Positions 1 to 6,150 of a stretch of 16,006 bases of DNA are shown here, in pieces. Source of the DNA: an uncultured Parabacteroides sp. (GTDB taxonomy: Bacteria > Bacteroidota > Bacteroidia > Bacteroidales > Tannerellaceae); NCBI GenBank assembly GCA_937890135.1, contig CALBYC010000218.1:1-16006 (forward strand), in the 5' to 3' direction. The number at the start of each line of letters is the position of its first letter. Positions within the stretch are counted from its first letter, which is position 1. The translations under genes and the position numbers were made by a program. The notes beneath the pieces are model-generated. The model was given only the letters and a program-made list of their open reading frames with translations, did no database searches and had not been told where the DNA came from.

Positions 1-33
1 CCTCAATGGACGGTGAAATTTCGAAGGGCTATT

Positions 34-63
34 GCTGCAAAAAAAGGAGCGTTTTTTTGCAGC
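34..63 (+). terminator. Perfect 12-bp hairpin, possible terminator
   Basis: Bases 34-45 (GCTGCAAAAAAA) pair perfectly with 52-63 (TTTTTTTGCAGC) around a 6-base loop. A further T-rich stretch follows at 71-77. The A7/T7 pairing would work from either strand. It may end transcription of a gene whose end lies at or beyond the left edge, but with no gene in view the role is inferred. Confidence 0.45.
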
Positions 64-251
64 CATTTCGCTTTTTTATGTGTCAGGTATAGGCATGCTG
101 CCAAATCATTCATGTAAAGGATTGACCAGTTGGCGCATGTTTTAGGTGATGTATGGTGCGTGCACCCCGTAATGAATCTCTAATACGGAAGAAACAGGTT
201 GAGGAGTTGGTAAAAGCAGGCTGACTCTATCTCCATAAAGTTGAAAAATTG

Positions 252-400
252 GTCTCACCATCTCTCACCCGCCATTCTTTTTTAGTTCAATAGATTGAGC
301 GACAGATTGTTGCTTTGAGGTGAGAGGTAGGTGAGAGATACGGGAAAAGGTGAGAGATACCCCTTTAACGTTCTATGTTCCAGTCTGTTTTGCTCTCACC
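252..400. repeat. GGTGAGAG / CTCTCACC repeat cluster
   Basis: The octamer GGTGAGAG occurs exactly at 319-326, 330-337 and 349-356. Its reverse complement CTCTCACC occurs at 262-269 and 393-400, with a 7-of-8 copy at 252-259. Two of the direct copies extend to the 12-mer GGTGAGAGATAC (330-341 and 349-360, period 19). The two inverted outer copies could each pair with the inner direct copies to form alternative hairpins. No gene overlaps the cluster. Its function is unknown; it could be a protein-binding array or the remains of a mobile element. Confidence 0.6.
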
Positions 401-443
401 TCGCATCGGGTGGAAGATGCTGCGCTGGAATCGCATAGGCACG

Positions 444-473
444 AAAAAAAAGGATATGCGATGCGCTTATCCT
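444..473 (-). terminator. Intrinsic terminator of the tRNA-Glu/rpsT unit
   Basis: Read on the minus strand, AGGATA (468-473) pairs with TATCCT (451-456). An inner GCG/CGC stem with an ATG loop (458-466) is separated from the outer stem by a T-T mismatch on each arm. A run of seven T follows immediately (444-450 on the complement). It lies 9 bases beyond the 3' end of the second tRNA-Glu and suits a Rho-independent terminator for the leftward unit. Confidence 0.8.
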
Positions 474-482
474 CTTTTCAGG

Positions 483-554
483 TAGCCCGTGGGGGAATCG
501 AACCCCCCTTTCAAGAATGAAAATCTTGCGTCCTAACCGATAGACGAACGGGCC
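483..554 (-). tRNA. tRNA-Glu (anticodon TTC), copy 2
   Basis: A 72-base cloverleaf on the minus strand. The 7-bp acceptor stem starts GGCCCGT with a G1-U72 wobble, the discriminator base is A, and the anticodon stem CAAGA/TCTTG encloses the loop TTTTCAT with anticodon TTC. The T arm carries GGTTCGATTCC. No CCA is encoded. It is identical to the copy at 895-966. It lies downstream of rpsT with no promoter of its own visible, so it is probably processed from the rpsT transcript. Confidence 0.95.
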
Positions 555-561
555 ATCTTTC

Positions 562-580
562 AAAGGCTTTTAAAGCCTTT
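562..580 (-). other. Palindrome between rpsT and tRNA-Glu copy 2
   Basis: AAAGGCTTT and AAAGCCTTT form a perfect 9-bp inverted repeat around a single central base, midway between the rpsT stop codon and the downstream tRNA-Glu. On the minus strand it is followed only by TTTG-type sequence, so it would be a weak terminator. It may instead be an attenuator or RNase processing site that separates the mRNA from the tRNA. Confidence 0.5.
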
Positions 581-596
581 ATATCCGTAAGTATGA

Positions 597-854
597 TTAC
601 TTAGCCAGCTTGTTAACGTGTTTGGCCAACTTTGATTTCAAGTTGCCAGCTTTGTTCTTATGGATAACGTTCTTTTTGGCCAACTTGTCCAACATAGAAC
701 ATACTTTCGGGAACAAAGCCTGAGCTTCGTTCGAATCTTCCGTAGCACGCAGAACACGCATTGCATTACGAGCTGTCTTCGCATAATATCTATTGCGCAG
801 ACGCCTTGCGTTAGTCTGTCTGATTCTTTTAATTGATGACTTATGATTTGCCAT
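597..854 (-). CDS. rpsT: 30S ribosomal protein S20
   Basis: S20 binds 16S rRNA early in assembly of the 30S subunit. The 85-residue product has the usual length and composition: a very basic N-terminus (MANHKSSIKRIRQTNARR), then a helical bundle with Arg/Lys-rich faces and the typical NKAGNLKSKLAKHVNKL ending. The ATG at 854 gives the canonical MANHKS start. It lies between two identical tRNA-Glu genes on the same strand (41 bases after one and 42 before the other), and no TAnnTTTG promoter is seen in either gap. It is therefore probably co-transcribed with both tRNAs from the promoter at 1027-1058. I see no Shine-Dalgarno sequence, which is usual in Bacteroidota. Confidence 0.97.
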   Translation of the reverse strand: MANHKSSIKRIRQTNARRLRNRYYAKTARNAMRVLRATEDSNEAQALFPKVCSMLDKLAKKNVIHKNKAGNLKSKLAKHVNKLAK

Positions 855-894
855 TTCTCAGAAATACTTCTTAATTTTTTAATCCTGTTTATTG

Positions 895-966
895 TAGCCC
901 GTGGGGGAATCGAACCCCCCTTTCAAGAATGAAAATCTTGCGTCCTAACCGATAGACGAACGGGCC
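895..966 (-). tRNA. tRNA-Glu (anticodon TTC), copy 1
   Basis: The same 72-base cloverleaf as the copy at 483-554, with anticodon TTC, a GTTCGATTC T loop and no encoded CCA. The identity extends slightly past the gene: 482-557 and 894-969 are a perfect 76-base direct repeat. This copy is first in the leftward unit, about 54 bases after the predicted transcription start. Confidence 0.96.
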
Positions 967-1026
967 ATCCTCGTTTTTTGTCCTGTCCGAGCAATTCCGG
1001 AAGATACTTCTTCCCGATTGCGAGTG

Positions 1027-1058
1027 CAAAGATAAGACTTCTCTTCAAACTGGCAAAA
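1027..1058 (-). promoter_or_regulatory. Promoter of tRNA-Glu/rpsT/tRNA-Glu
   Basis: On the minus strand TTTTG (1054-1058) is followed after exactly 19 bases by TATCTTTG (1027-1034). This fits the Bacteroidota primary sigma factor form. The predicted start is near base 1020, giving a leader of about 54 bases that can form a small hairpin (GGAAGA/TCTTCC). Confidence 0.8.
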
Positions 1059-1119
1059 CTTTTTAAACGATAATTTGCATGTAATATTCATTTTAACTTC
1101 TGTTTAGAAGTAAACCTTG

Positions 1120-1127
1120 TATATTTG
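1120..1127 (+). promoter_or_regulatory. Possible -7 element of recO
   Basis: TATATTTG matches TAnnTTTG and lies 21 bases before the recO ATG. No good -33 element sits at the expected 19-20 bases upstream; the nearest TTCTG is at 17. The divergent rpsT promoter is about 60 bases away. Confidence 0.45.
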
Positions 1128-1148
1128 AGCATTAAACAAGAATAGCGT

Positions 1149-1877
1149 ATGTTGGAGAAGACACGGGGAATCGTTTTGCGTGCGATTCCTTATGAAGATA
1201 ATCGTTTTATCGTACATATATATACGGAACGTTTCGGCCGTGTGTCGTACATGGTTTTCGGGAGCGGCAAAAAAGGAAGTAAGGTGCCCCGTTCCCTGTT
1301 CATGCCTCTGTCGGCATTGGACATGGATGTCGAACATAGCCACCGTTGCGATATCCAGCGGATAAAGGAGGCCCATCTCTGTTTCCCGTTGGCGGAGACG
1401 GCTTCCAACCCCGTGAAAAACATGCTGGCTCTTTTCTTGTCCGAAGTGCTCTTCCGTGTGGTGAGGGACACGCAACCGGACGACCGGCTTTTCCGTTTTT
1501 TGTATGATTCGGTCGTGGCGCTGGAGAATTTGGAGAGCGGCATAGCAAACTTCCATTTGGTTTTCCTGCTCCACTTGTTATATTATATAGGTATATATCC
1601 CAACGTGGAAAGTCATTCGGCCGGCACATCCTGCTTTGACATGCAGAACAGCGTTTTCGTGTCGGAGCAACCGGTCCATGCCCATTATTTGGATGCGCGA
1701 GAAAGTGCCGTCATGCTCCGATTGCTGAAGATGACGTATGAAAACATGTCGCTCTATTCCTTTTCGCGGAAGGACCGGATACGGATTATAGAACGGATGC
1801 TGGAATATTACCGCTTGCATTTGCCGGATTTCCCGGAAATCCGTTCGCTTGCCGTGATGCAAACATTGTTCGATTGA
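1149..1877 (+). CDS. recO: DNA repair protein RecO
   Basis: RecO works with RecR to load RecA onto SSB-coated single-stranded DNA during gap repair. The 242-residue product has the family length. The N-terminal OB-fold is recognisable from its opening (MLEKTRGIVLRAIPYEDN..., then FGRVSYMVFGSGKK) over about residues 1-80. A mostly helical C-terminal domain follows (LLHLLYYIGIYPN near 135-153). The four-cysteine zinc site of many RecO proteins is absent; only one Cys lies in the matching segment. The start at 1149 gives the canonical N-terminus and follows a -7-like element. The gene diverges from the rpsT unit and is followed 47 bases later by tRNA-Arg with its own promoter. Confidence 0.92.
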   Translation: MLEKTRGIVLRAIPYEDNRFIVHIYTERFGRVSYMVFGSGKKGSKVPRSLFMPLSALDMDVEHSHRCDIQRIKEAHLCFPLAETASNPVKNMLALFLSEVLFRVVRDTQPDDRLFRFLYDSVVALENLESGIANFHLVFLLHLLYYIGIYPNVESHSAGTSCFDMQNSVFVSEQPVHAHYLDARESAVMLRLLKMTYENMSLYSFSRKDRIRIIERMLEYYRLHLPDFPEIRSLAVMQTLFD

Positions 1878-1909
1878 TTTTGAAATTTGATAAAAAGGTG
1901 TTACTTTTG
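1878..1909 (+). promoter_or_regulatory. Promoter of tRNA-Arg
   Basis: TTTTG (1878-1882), then a 19-base spacer, then TACTTTTG (1902-1909): a full match to the Bacteroidota promoter form. It starts directly after the recO stop codon. Predicted initiation is near 1916, about 9 bases before the tRNA. Confidence 0.8.
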
Positions 1910-1924
1910 CAGCACGTTTGAGTT

Positions 1925-1996
1925 GCCCTTGTAGTTCAACGGATAGAATAGAAGTTTCCTAAACTTTAGATAGGGGTTCGATTCCCCTCGAGGGTA
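1925..1996 (+). tRNA. tRNA-Arg (anticodon CCT)
   Basis: A 72-base cloverleaf. The acceptor GCCCTTG pairs with CGAGGGT (G1-U72 wobble and one inner T-G wobble) and the discriminator is A. The anticodon stem GAAGT/ACTTT encloses the loop TTCCTAA with anticodon CCT, reading AGG codons. The T arm has GGGGTTCGATTCCCC. No CCA is encoded. It has its own promoter and converges with cdaA. Confidence 0.93.
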
Positions 1997-2030
1997 CTGC
2001 CTGCGGGCAATACAAACATTTCTTGAATGC

Positions 2031-2072
2031 CAAACAGTCCCGATGGTCGTGAAAAATCATCGGGACTGTTTG
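2031..2072. terminator. 15-bp hairpin between convergent tRNA-Arg and cdaA
   Basis: Bases 2031-2045 pair perfectly with 2058-2072 around a 12-base loop (CAAACAGTCCCGATG on the left arm). There is no clear T-run on either side, but the position between two converging genes, 15 bases past the cdaA stop, suggests a shared transcription stop or a 3'-end stabiliser. Confidence 0.55.
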
Positions 2073-2087
2073 CTTGAAAGGTGGCGG

Positions 2088-2918
2088 TCATTTGTTTGCC
2101 GGGTCGGCATCGTTTTTTTGTCCCGTCCCGGCTGTCTGGGCTGCGCCATCGTATTTTCCCTTGGACAGGATTTGTTGTAATTCCTCCCCGGTCACATTCA
2201 CTTGGATGTTGCCATTGTGTGCCACGGATATTTTCCCCCGTTCTTCCGACACGATGATGACGATGGCATCCGTCTCCAGTGACATCCCCAGCCCCGATCG
2301 ATGGCGCAATCCCATTTCTTTCGGCAGGTTGGCCGTCTGTGCAACCGGCAAGATGCATCCAGCCGCGCGAATCCTGTTGTTCGCAATGATCATGGCCCCG
2401 TCGTGCAACGGGCTGTTCTTGAAAAATATATTTTCAATCAAGCGCGCGTTCACGTCCGCATTGAACATTTCTCCGGTGTGCTCGTAAGTTGCCAGATCCA
2501 TTTCCTGTTGTATGCAAATCAAAGCGCCCGTCTTCTTTTTCGCCATGTTCATGCAGGCCAGCACGACCGGCGCGACGAAGCTCTGCTCGGATTCGTTCTC
2601 CGCATTATGCTTGCCGAACAGTTTGGTCAGGAATTTCCATCCTTTGTGCGACCCGAAAGCGATGAGGAAACGGCGTATGTCGTCTTGGAACAGGATGATT
2701 AACACCAGCACGCCGACATTTATCATCTTGTCGAGGATGGCTCCCATCAGCCGCATCTCCAGTATCTGCGATACCACGATCCAGACGATGAGGAAAGAAA
2801 CGACCCCGTTGAATATGGCCAGCGTGCCGGAGCTTTTCATCAGTTTATAGGTCTGGTAAAGGAAATAGGCCACCAGCAAGACATCAATCAAGTCCTTTAT
2901 ACCGAAATGCATCCACAT
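2088..2918 (-). CDS. cdaA: Diadenylate cyclase CdaA (c-di-AMP synthase)
   Basis: Makes the second messenger cyclic di-AMP from two ATP. The 276-residue product has about three hydrophobic N-terminal segments (roughly residues 10-27, 33-52 and 63-78), which anchor it in the inner membrane. A DisA_N (DAC) domain follows. Both signature motifs are intact: DGA at 173-175 (in NSPLHDGAMII) and RHRSGLG at 205-211. The C-terminal tail (about 255-276) is Gly/Asp/Lys-rich and looks disordered. The first ATG gives MWMHFGIKD; an internal ATG two codons later (2912) is equally possible. The gene begins two bases after the folP stop codon and must be in the same operon. The DAC assignment is firm; the gene name follows from the three-segment CdaA form rather than the DisA form. 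Confidence 0.93.
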   Translation of the reverse strand: MWMHFGIKDLIDVLLVAYFLYQTYKLMKSSGTLAIFNGVVSFLIVWIVVSQILEMRLMGAILDKMINVGVLVLIILFQDDIRRFLIAFGSHKGWKFLTKLFGKHNAENESEQSFVAPVVLACMNMAKKKTGALICIQQEMDLATYEHTGEMFNADVNARLIENIFFKNSPLHDGAMIIANNRIRAAGCILPVAQTANLPKEMGLRHRSGLGMSLETDAIVIIVSEERGKISVAHNGNIQVNVTGEELQQILSKGKYDGAAQTAGTGQKNDADPANK

Positions 2919-2920
2919 GA

Positions 2921-3769
2921 CTATTGGTTTTTATTTATTTGATTAACGATTCTCACAGCCTCCACGGCCTCCTTGACGTCGTGCACCCTCAATATGTCGG
3001 CCCCATGCAACAAGGCGAATGTGTTCAGTACGGTCGTCCCGTTCAAGCTCTCCTCCGGGGTGTTTCCCAGCAACTTGTAAATCATGCTTTTCCTGGAGAT
3101 GCCGACCAGGACGGGCAGCTTGAACAGGCGGAAGTCGGCCAGGTGGCTCATCAATTCGTAGTTTTGTTCCAATGTCTTGCTGAACCCGAACCCCGGATCC
3201 AAAATGACATCATTGACTCCTAACTGGAACAATTCATCCACTTTCTCGGAAAAATACGTCAGGATGTCCGCTGTCAAGTGATTGTAGTCCGTATGCCGTT
3301 GCATGGTTTTGGGATTGCCGCGCATGTGCATCAATATGTATGGGACTTTCAATGCCGCTATGGTCGGGAACATGTCTTTGTCCAGCTGCCCTCCCGAAAT
3401 GTCGTTGACGATGGCGGCGCCATACGTCTCTACGGCCATGCGGGCGACAGAAGCCCGGAATGTGTCGACGGACACTTTCGTCTCCGGGTAATCCCGCTTG
3501 ATTACTTCAAGGGCAAGTTTCAAACGCTCCGATTCTTCCGCCTCGGATACATCTGCGGCATCCGGCCGGGAAGAGTATCCCCCGATGTCCACCATGTCCC
3601 CGCCTTCTCCCAGGATGGTCTCGATGCGTCCTGCTATTTCCGCCTCGTTCTGTTTCCTGCTCCCGGCATAAAACGAATCCGGGGTGACATTCAGGATTCC
3701 CATGACCAACGGGCGGTCGAAAGAAACAAGCTCTCCTTTTATGTTAATAGTCATCTCATTCATCTTCAT
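2921..3769 (-). CDS. folP: Dihydropteroate synthase
   Basis: Joins p-aminobenzoate to dihydropterin pyrophosphate in folate synthesis; it is the target of sulfonamides. The 282-residue TIM barrel has all the family motifs: MGILNVTPDSFY (23-34), DIGGYSSRPDA (61-71), VDTF (101-104), VNDISGG (121-127), ILMHMRG (145-151), DPGFGFSKT (191-199), GISRKS (223-228) and RVHDV (261-265). The substrate loop reads SSRP where many homologues have STRP. Several ATGs sit near the start (residues 1, 3 and 6); the first is used here. A possible -7 element TATGTTTG lies at 3787-3794, but the short gap to the upstream hydrolase gene also allows read-through. Confidence 0.95.
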   Translation of the reverse strand: MKMNEMTINIKGELVSFDRPLVMGILNVTPDSFYAGSRKQNEAEIAGRIETILGEGGDMVDIGGYSSRPDAADVSEAEESERLKLALEVIKRDYPETKVSVDTFRASVARMAVETYGAAIVNDISGGQLDKDMFPTIAALKVPYILMHMRGNPKTMQRHTDYNHLTADILTYFSEKVDELFQLGVNDVILDPGFGFSKTLEQNYELMSHLADFRLFKLPVLVGISRKSMIYKLLGNTPEESLNGTTVLNTFALLHGADILRVHDVKEAVEAVRIVNQINKNQ

Positions 3770-3786
3770 GATTCATTACAAAGATG

Positions 3787-3794
3787 CAAACATA
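3787..3794 (-). promoter_or_regulatory. Possible -7 element before folP
   Basis: Read on the minus strand this is TATGTTTG, matching TAnnTTTG, 18 bases before the folP ATG. I find no convincing -33 element at the right distance, so this may only be a secondary promoter inside an operon. Confidence 0.35.
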
Positions 3795-3807
3795 CAAAAA
3801 AAATGGA

Positions 3808-4659
3808 TTATATAGGTGGATTTTCCTCTTTGATGATGCTTCCTCTGACAGGAAGGAACAACCCCGTGTCAGTTTTTTTTACCAGGGACGAGCGGGAGTA
3901 GGCATCATGGCAATAGACGATCCGCTGCTTGCCGAGCACGGCAAGTTCCAATAGCTTGCTTTTTGCCTCGTACGAGCGTAAAGGCTCTACGTCGTAAGCG
4001 GAAATCCAAGCCGGAGACACATGGGCTATCAAGGGGATGACATCTCCGGCGAAGACGATCGTCTCGTTGCCGGTCTGGATGCAAGGTGCGATTTGCCCGG
4101 GCGTATGTCCGTCATAGAGCATCAGCCTGACATCCGGCGCCAACGACAGGTCTGTTTCCAACAACGACAATTGCCCCGTGTTTGCTACCGGGCGCATGTC
4201 CTCGTCGAAAAAAGAGCCTTTCTCCAAAGCGTTTGGATGGCAGAAATTCTCCCATTGTTTTCTGCTGACCCAGTGCCGGGCATGGGGGAAGGTCATGGAT
4301 GGGCCGTCGCCATGCTCGTGGGTGCAACCCCCGCAATGGTCGAAATGCAGATGGGTAAGCACGACATCCGTTATCTCTTCAGGCCGAATGCCTTTTTCCG
4401 CCAAGGCGGCCCTTATGCCTTTCAGCCCGAAGAACCGGTAATAGGAGAGGCGTTCCGGATGTTTATGCCCGCATCCCGTGTCCACCCATATCTTTTGTCC
4501 CGAGTCGGATAGAATCAATAGCGACTTCATTGCCAGGACACAACCATTGCCGGCATTGGAAGGGTATTTCCGGCACCAGGCGCTTTTGGGGACAGTTCCG
4601 AACATTGCCCCTCCGTCGGCGTAAAAATAGCCGGTTACGATGATATCTGTTCTTGCCAT
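3808..4659 (-). CDS. Metallo-beta-lactamase-fold hydrolase
   Basis: A soluble metal-dependent hydrolase of the MBL superfamily; the substrate is unknown. From the ATG at 4659 (283 residues, starting MARTDIIVTGYFYADGG) the metal-binding residues are all present. HLHFDH lies at 103-108, followed by CGGC. Further on are the later-motif His in DGHTPGQ, the bridging Asp in FAGDVIP, and a final His in YCHDAYS. The layout resembles the lactonase/glyoxalase-like branch rather than true beta-lactamases, and there is no signal peptide. A GTG at 4686 would add nine residues. It lies only a few bases after a CATCTTTG element (4689-4696) that could be a -7 box, so the ATG is preferred. The gene is 38 bases upstream of folP on the same strand. 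Confidence 0.82.
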   Translation of the reverse strand: MARTDIIVTGYFYADGGAMFGTVPKSAWCRKYPSNAGNGCVLAMKSLLILSDSGQKIWVDTGCGHKHPERLSYYRFFGLKGIRAALAEKGIRPEEITDVVLTHLHFDHCGGCTHEHGDGPSMTFPHARHWVSRKQWENFCHPNALEKGSFFDEDMRPVANTGQLSLLETDLSLAPDVRLMLYDGHTPGQIAPCIQTGNETIVFAGDVIPLIAHVSPAWISAYDVEPLRSYEAKSKLLELAVLGKQRIVYCHDAYSRSSLVKKTDTGLFLPVRGSIIKEENPPI

Positions 4660-4737
4660 ACGAAATCCAGTTGCTGATAAATCCACCGCAAAGATGCAAA
4701 TTAATCGGCAGAGGATGCTCTATTTTTCCTTAATTCC

Positions 4738-4768
4738 CTTGTACTTTGAAGGGAAAGTCGTATTTTTG
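4738..4768 (+). promoter_or_regulatory. Promoter of efp
   Basis: TTG (4739-4741), then 19 bases, then TATTTTTG (4761-4768), in the Bacteroidota promoter form. Predicted initiation near 4775 gives a leader of about 40 bases. It also shows that an in-frame start at 4746 cannot be the real efp start, because that would be upstream of the transcript. Confidence 0.75.
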
Positions 4769-4814
4769 CAGCAAAATCTATTCACTTCGGCTAATTATAC
4801 ATAAAGAAAAAAAT

Positions 4815-5378
4815 ATGATTAATTCACAAGACATTAAAAAAGGTACTTGTATCCGTTTAGACGGGAAACTTTATTTTTGCGTTGACTTCCTGCATGTTAA
4901 ACCTGGTAAAGGAAACACTATCATGCGTACGACTTTGAAAGATGTCGTAAAAGGGGGTGTGATTGAACGCCGTTTCAACATTGGTGAAAAATTGGAGGAT
5001 GTGCGTGTGGAGCGTCGCCCATACCAATATACTTACCGTGAAGGTGAACATTATCATTTCATGAACCAGGAAACTTTTGAAGATGTCATCATCGACAAGG
5101 AACTGATCAATGGCGTTGACTTCATGAAAGAGGGGGAAGTGGTTGATGTCGTATCCGATGCTTCTACTGAAACAATCCTGTTTGCAGACATGCCTGTCAA
5201 AGTCCAGTTGGCTGTAACTTATACCGAGCCGGGCATCAAAGGGGATACTGCGACAAACACATTGAAACCTGCGACGGTAGAAACAGGAGCGGAAGTCCGC
5301 GTTCCTTTGTTCATCAACGAAGGCGAAATCATCGAAATCAACACGCAGGACGGTTCTTACGTAGGCCGTGTCCGTTAA
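4815..5378 (+). CDS. efp: Elongation factor P
   Basis: EF-P binds between the ribosomal P and E sites and relieves stalling at polyproline stretches. From the ATG at 4815 the product has 187 residues, the normal EF-P length, and starts MINSQDIKKGTCIRLDGK. Three beta-barrel domains fit: a KOW-like domain (1-65) and two OB-like domains. The loop that reaches the peptidyl-transferase centre reads HVKPGKGN, with Lys32 at the tip, so this is a lysine-type rather than arginine-type EF-P. The C-terminal FINEGEIIEINT...GSYVGRVR is typical. A longer frame from 4746 is rejected because it starts inside the promoter. A hairpin with a T-rich tail follows at 5403-5436. Confidence 0.96.
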   Translation: MINSQDIKKGTCIRLDGKLYFCVDFLHVKPGKGNTIMRTTLKDVVKGGVIERRFNIGEKLEDVRVERRPYQYTYREGEHYHFMNQETFEDVIIDKELINGVDFMKEGEVVDVVSDASTETILFADMPVKVQLAVTYTEPGIKGDTATNTLKPATVETGAEVRVPLFINEGEIIEINTQDGSYVGRVR

Positions 5379-5402
5379 TATATATTCCGGAAATCAGATA
5401 GG

Positions 5403-5436
5403 GAGAGTGCGTTTTTCACGTGCTCTCTTTGTTTTT
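5403..5436 (+). terminator. Intrinsic terminator after efp
   Basis: GAGAGTGCG (5403-5411) pairs with CGTGCTCTC (5419-5427) as a 9-bp stem with two G-U wobbles and a 7-base loop. It is followed by a T-rich tail (TTTGTTTTTG). It lies between efp and the radC ATG, so radC expression may depend on read-through or on a promoter I do not recognise. Confidence 0.65.
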
Positions 5437-5454
5437 GAGAAAAAGACCTTAGTT

Positions 5455-6150
5455 ATGAAACAAAATCTTTCCATCAAAGAATGGGCGGAGGACGACCGCC
5501 CCCGTGAAAAAGCCGTCCAAAAAGGCATCGCTTCATTAAGCACTGTCGAGCTGCTTGCCATCTTGCTCGGTTCGGGCAGTGGCGACGAGTCCGCCATACA
5601 GCTTGCCCAGCGTATCTTGAATTCCGTCAGCAACAACTTGAACGAACTGGCCAAATTGTCATTGTCCGACTTGATAGCCAATTTCAAGGGAGTGGGAGTA
5701 GCCAAGGGCGTTACCATTCAGGCGGCGATAGAACTGGGGAAACGGCGGGCTGTGTCGGATACGTTGGCCCGGAACATGGTGCGTGGCAGCCGGGACGTGT
5801 ACGACATTTTCCTTCCTTTCGTCATGGATTTGCCCCATGAAGAATTATGGATGGCGTGTGTGAACCATTCCAACCAGATTGTGGATAAACAGCGGATAAG
5901 TCAGGGTGGAATATCCGAAACTGCCGCGGATATCCGGTTGATACTCAAGAAGGCCATTTCCGCTTTGGCTACCGGCATTGTCCTTTGCCACAACCATCCA
6001 TCCGGGAGCATCCGTCCGAGCCGGGCGGATGATGATTTGACGAAACGGGTCGGGCAAGCGGCGAAGATCATGAATATTCGCCTGTTGGATCATTTGATTA
6101 TCGGCGGCAAAAAATATTACAGCTATGCCGATGAGGGGAAACTGGACTAA
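5455..6150 (+). CDS. radC: RadC family protein (JAMM/MPN+ domain)
   Basis: From the ATG at 5455 the product is 231 residues, the family length, starting MKQNLSIKEWAEDDRPREK. A helix-hairpin-helix-like N-terminal region (about 1-95, with FKGVGVAKG at 78-85) precedes a JAMM metalloprotein domain. That domain has the zinc motif HNHPSG (179-184) with Ser189 and Asp192 and the upstream Glu pair in PHEELW. A role in DNA repair was suggested historically, but the biochemical activity is not settled. A longer in-frame start at 5368 would overlap efp and encode the efp terminator, so it is rejected. The gene converges with lpxH, their ends overlapping by four bases (6147-6150). Confidence 0.92.
   Translation: MKQNLSIKEWAEDDRPREKAVQKGIASLSTVELLAILLGSGSGDESAIQLAQRILNSVSNNLNELAKLSLSDLIANFKGVGVAKGVTIQAAIELGKRRAVSDTLARNMVRGSRDVYDIFLPFVMDLPHEELWMACVNHSNQIVDKQRISQGGISETAADIRLILKKAISALATGIVLCHNHPSGSIRPSRADDDLTKRVGQAAKIMNIRLLDHLIIGGKKYYSYADEGKLD

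Larger units (their letters stand above)
1..482. other. Gene-poor left edge with repeats and hairpins
   Basis: No convincing protein gene lies in these 482 bases. One forward frame is open from base 1 to a stop at 115-117, but it reads through the A7/T7 hairpin at 34-63 and does not look like protein. Another forward frame stops at 14-16, so the end of a gene from the left could lie here, with the hairpin as its terminator; this cannot be settled from the window. A 23-codon forward ORF (153-224, ending in ...VEELVKAG) could be chance or a gene remnant. The other contents are the GGTGAGAG repeat cluster (252-400) and the terminator of the tRNA/rpsT unit (444-473). Confidence 0.6.

Noticed and set aside
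1..117. Open forward frame at the left edge as a partial protein
   Set aside because: It reads through a perfect hairpin with A7 and T7 tracts and has no domain-like sequence; a different frame with a stop at 14-16 is equally likely to be the end of an upstream gene.
252..400. GGTGAGAG cluster as a CRISPR array
   Set aside because: The units are only 8-12 bases long, occur in both orientations and have irregular spacers; there are no cas genes.
483..554. tRNA-Glu as the attachment site of an integrated element
   Set aside because: No integrase gene and no second partial copy of the tRNA 3' end is seen to its left; the only repeat is the complete second tRNA.
1925..2072. tRNA-Arg(CCT) as an integration site
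   Set aside because: The tRNA is followed directly by a hairpin and a housekeeping operon, with no repeat of its 3' end and no mobile genes.
4746..4814. Upstream in-frame start for EF-P
   Set aside because: It lies inside the promoter (TTG at 4739, TATTTTTG at 4761) and would add 23 residues not found in EF-P proteins.
5368..5454. Upstream in-frame start for RadC
   Set aside because: It overlaps efp and would translate the efp terminator hairpin; the ATG at 5455 gives the usual RadC N-terminus.
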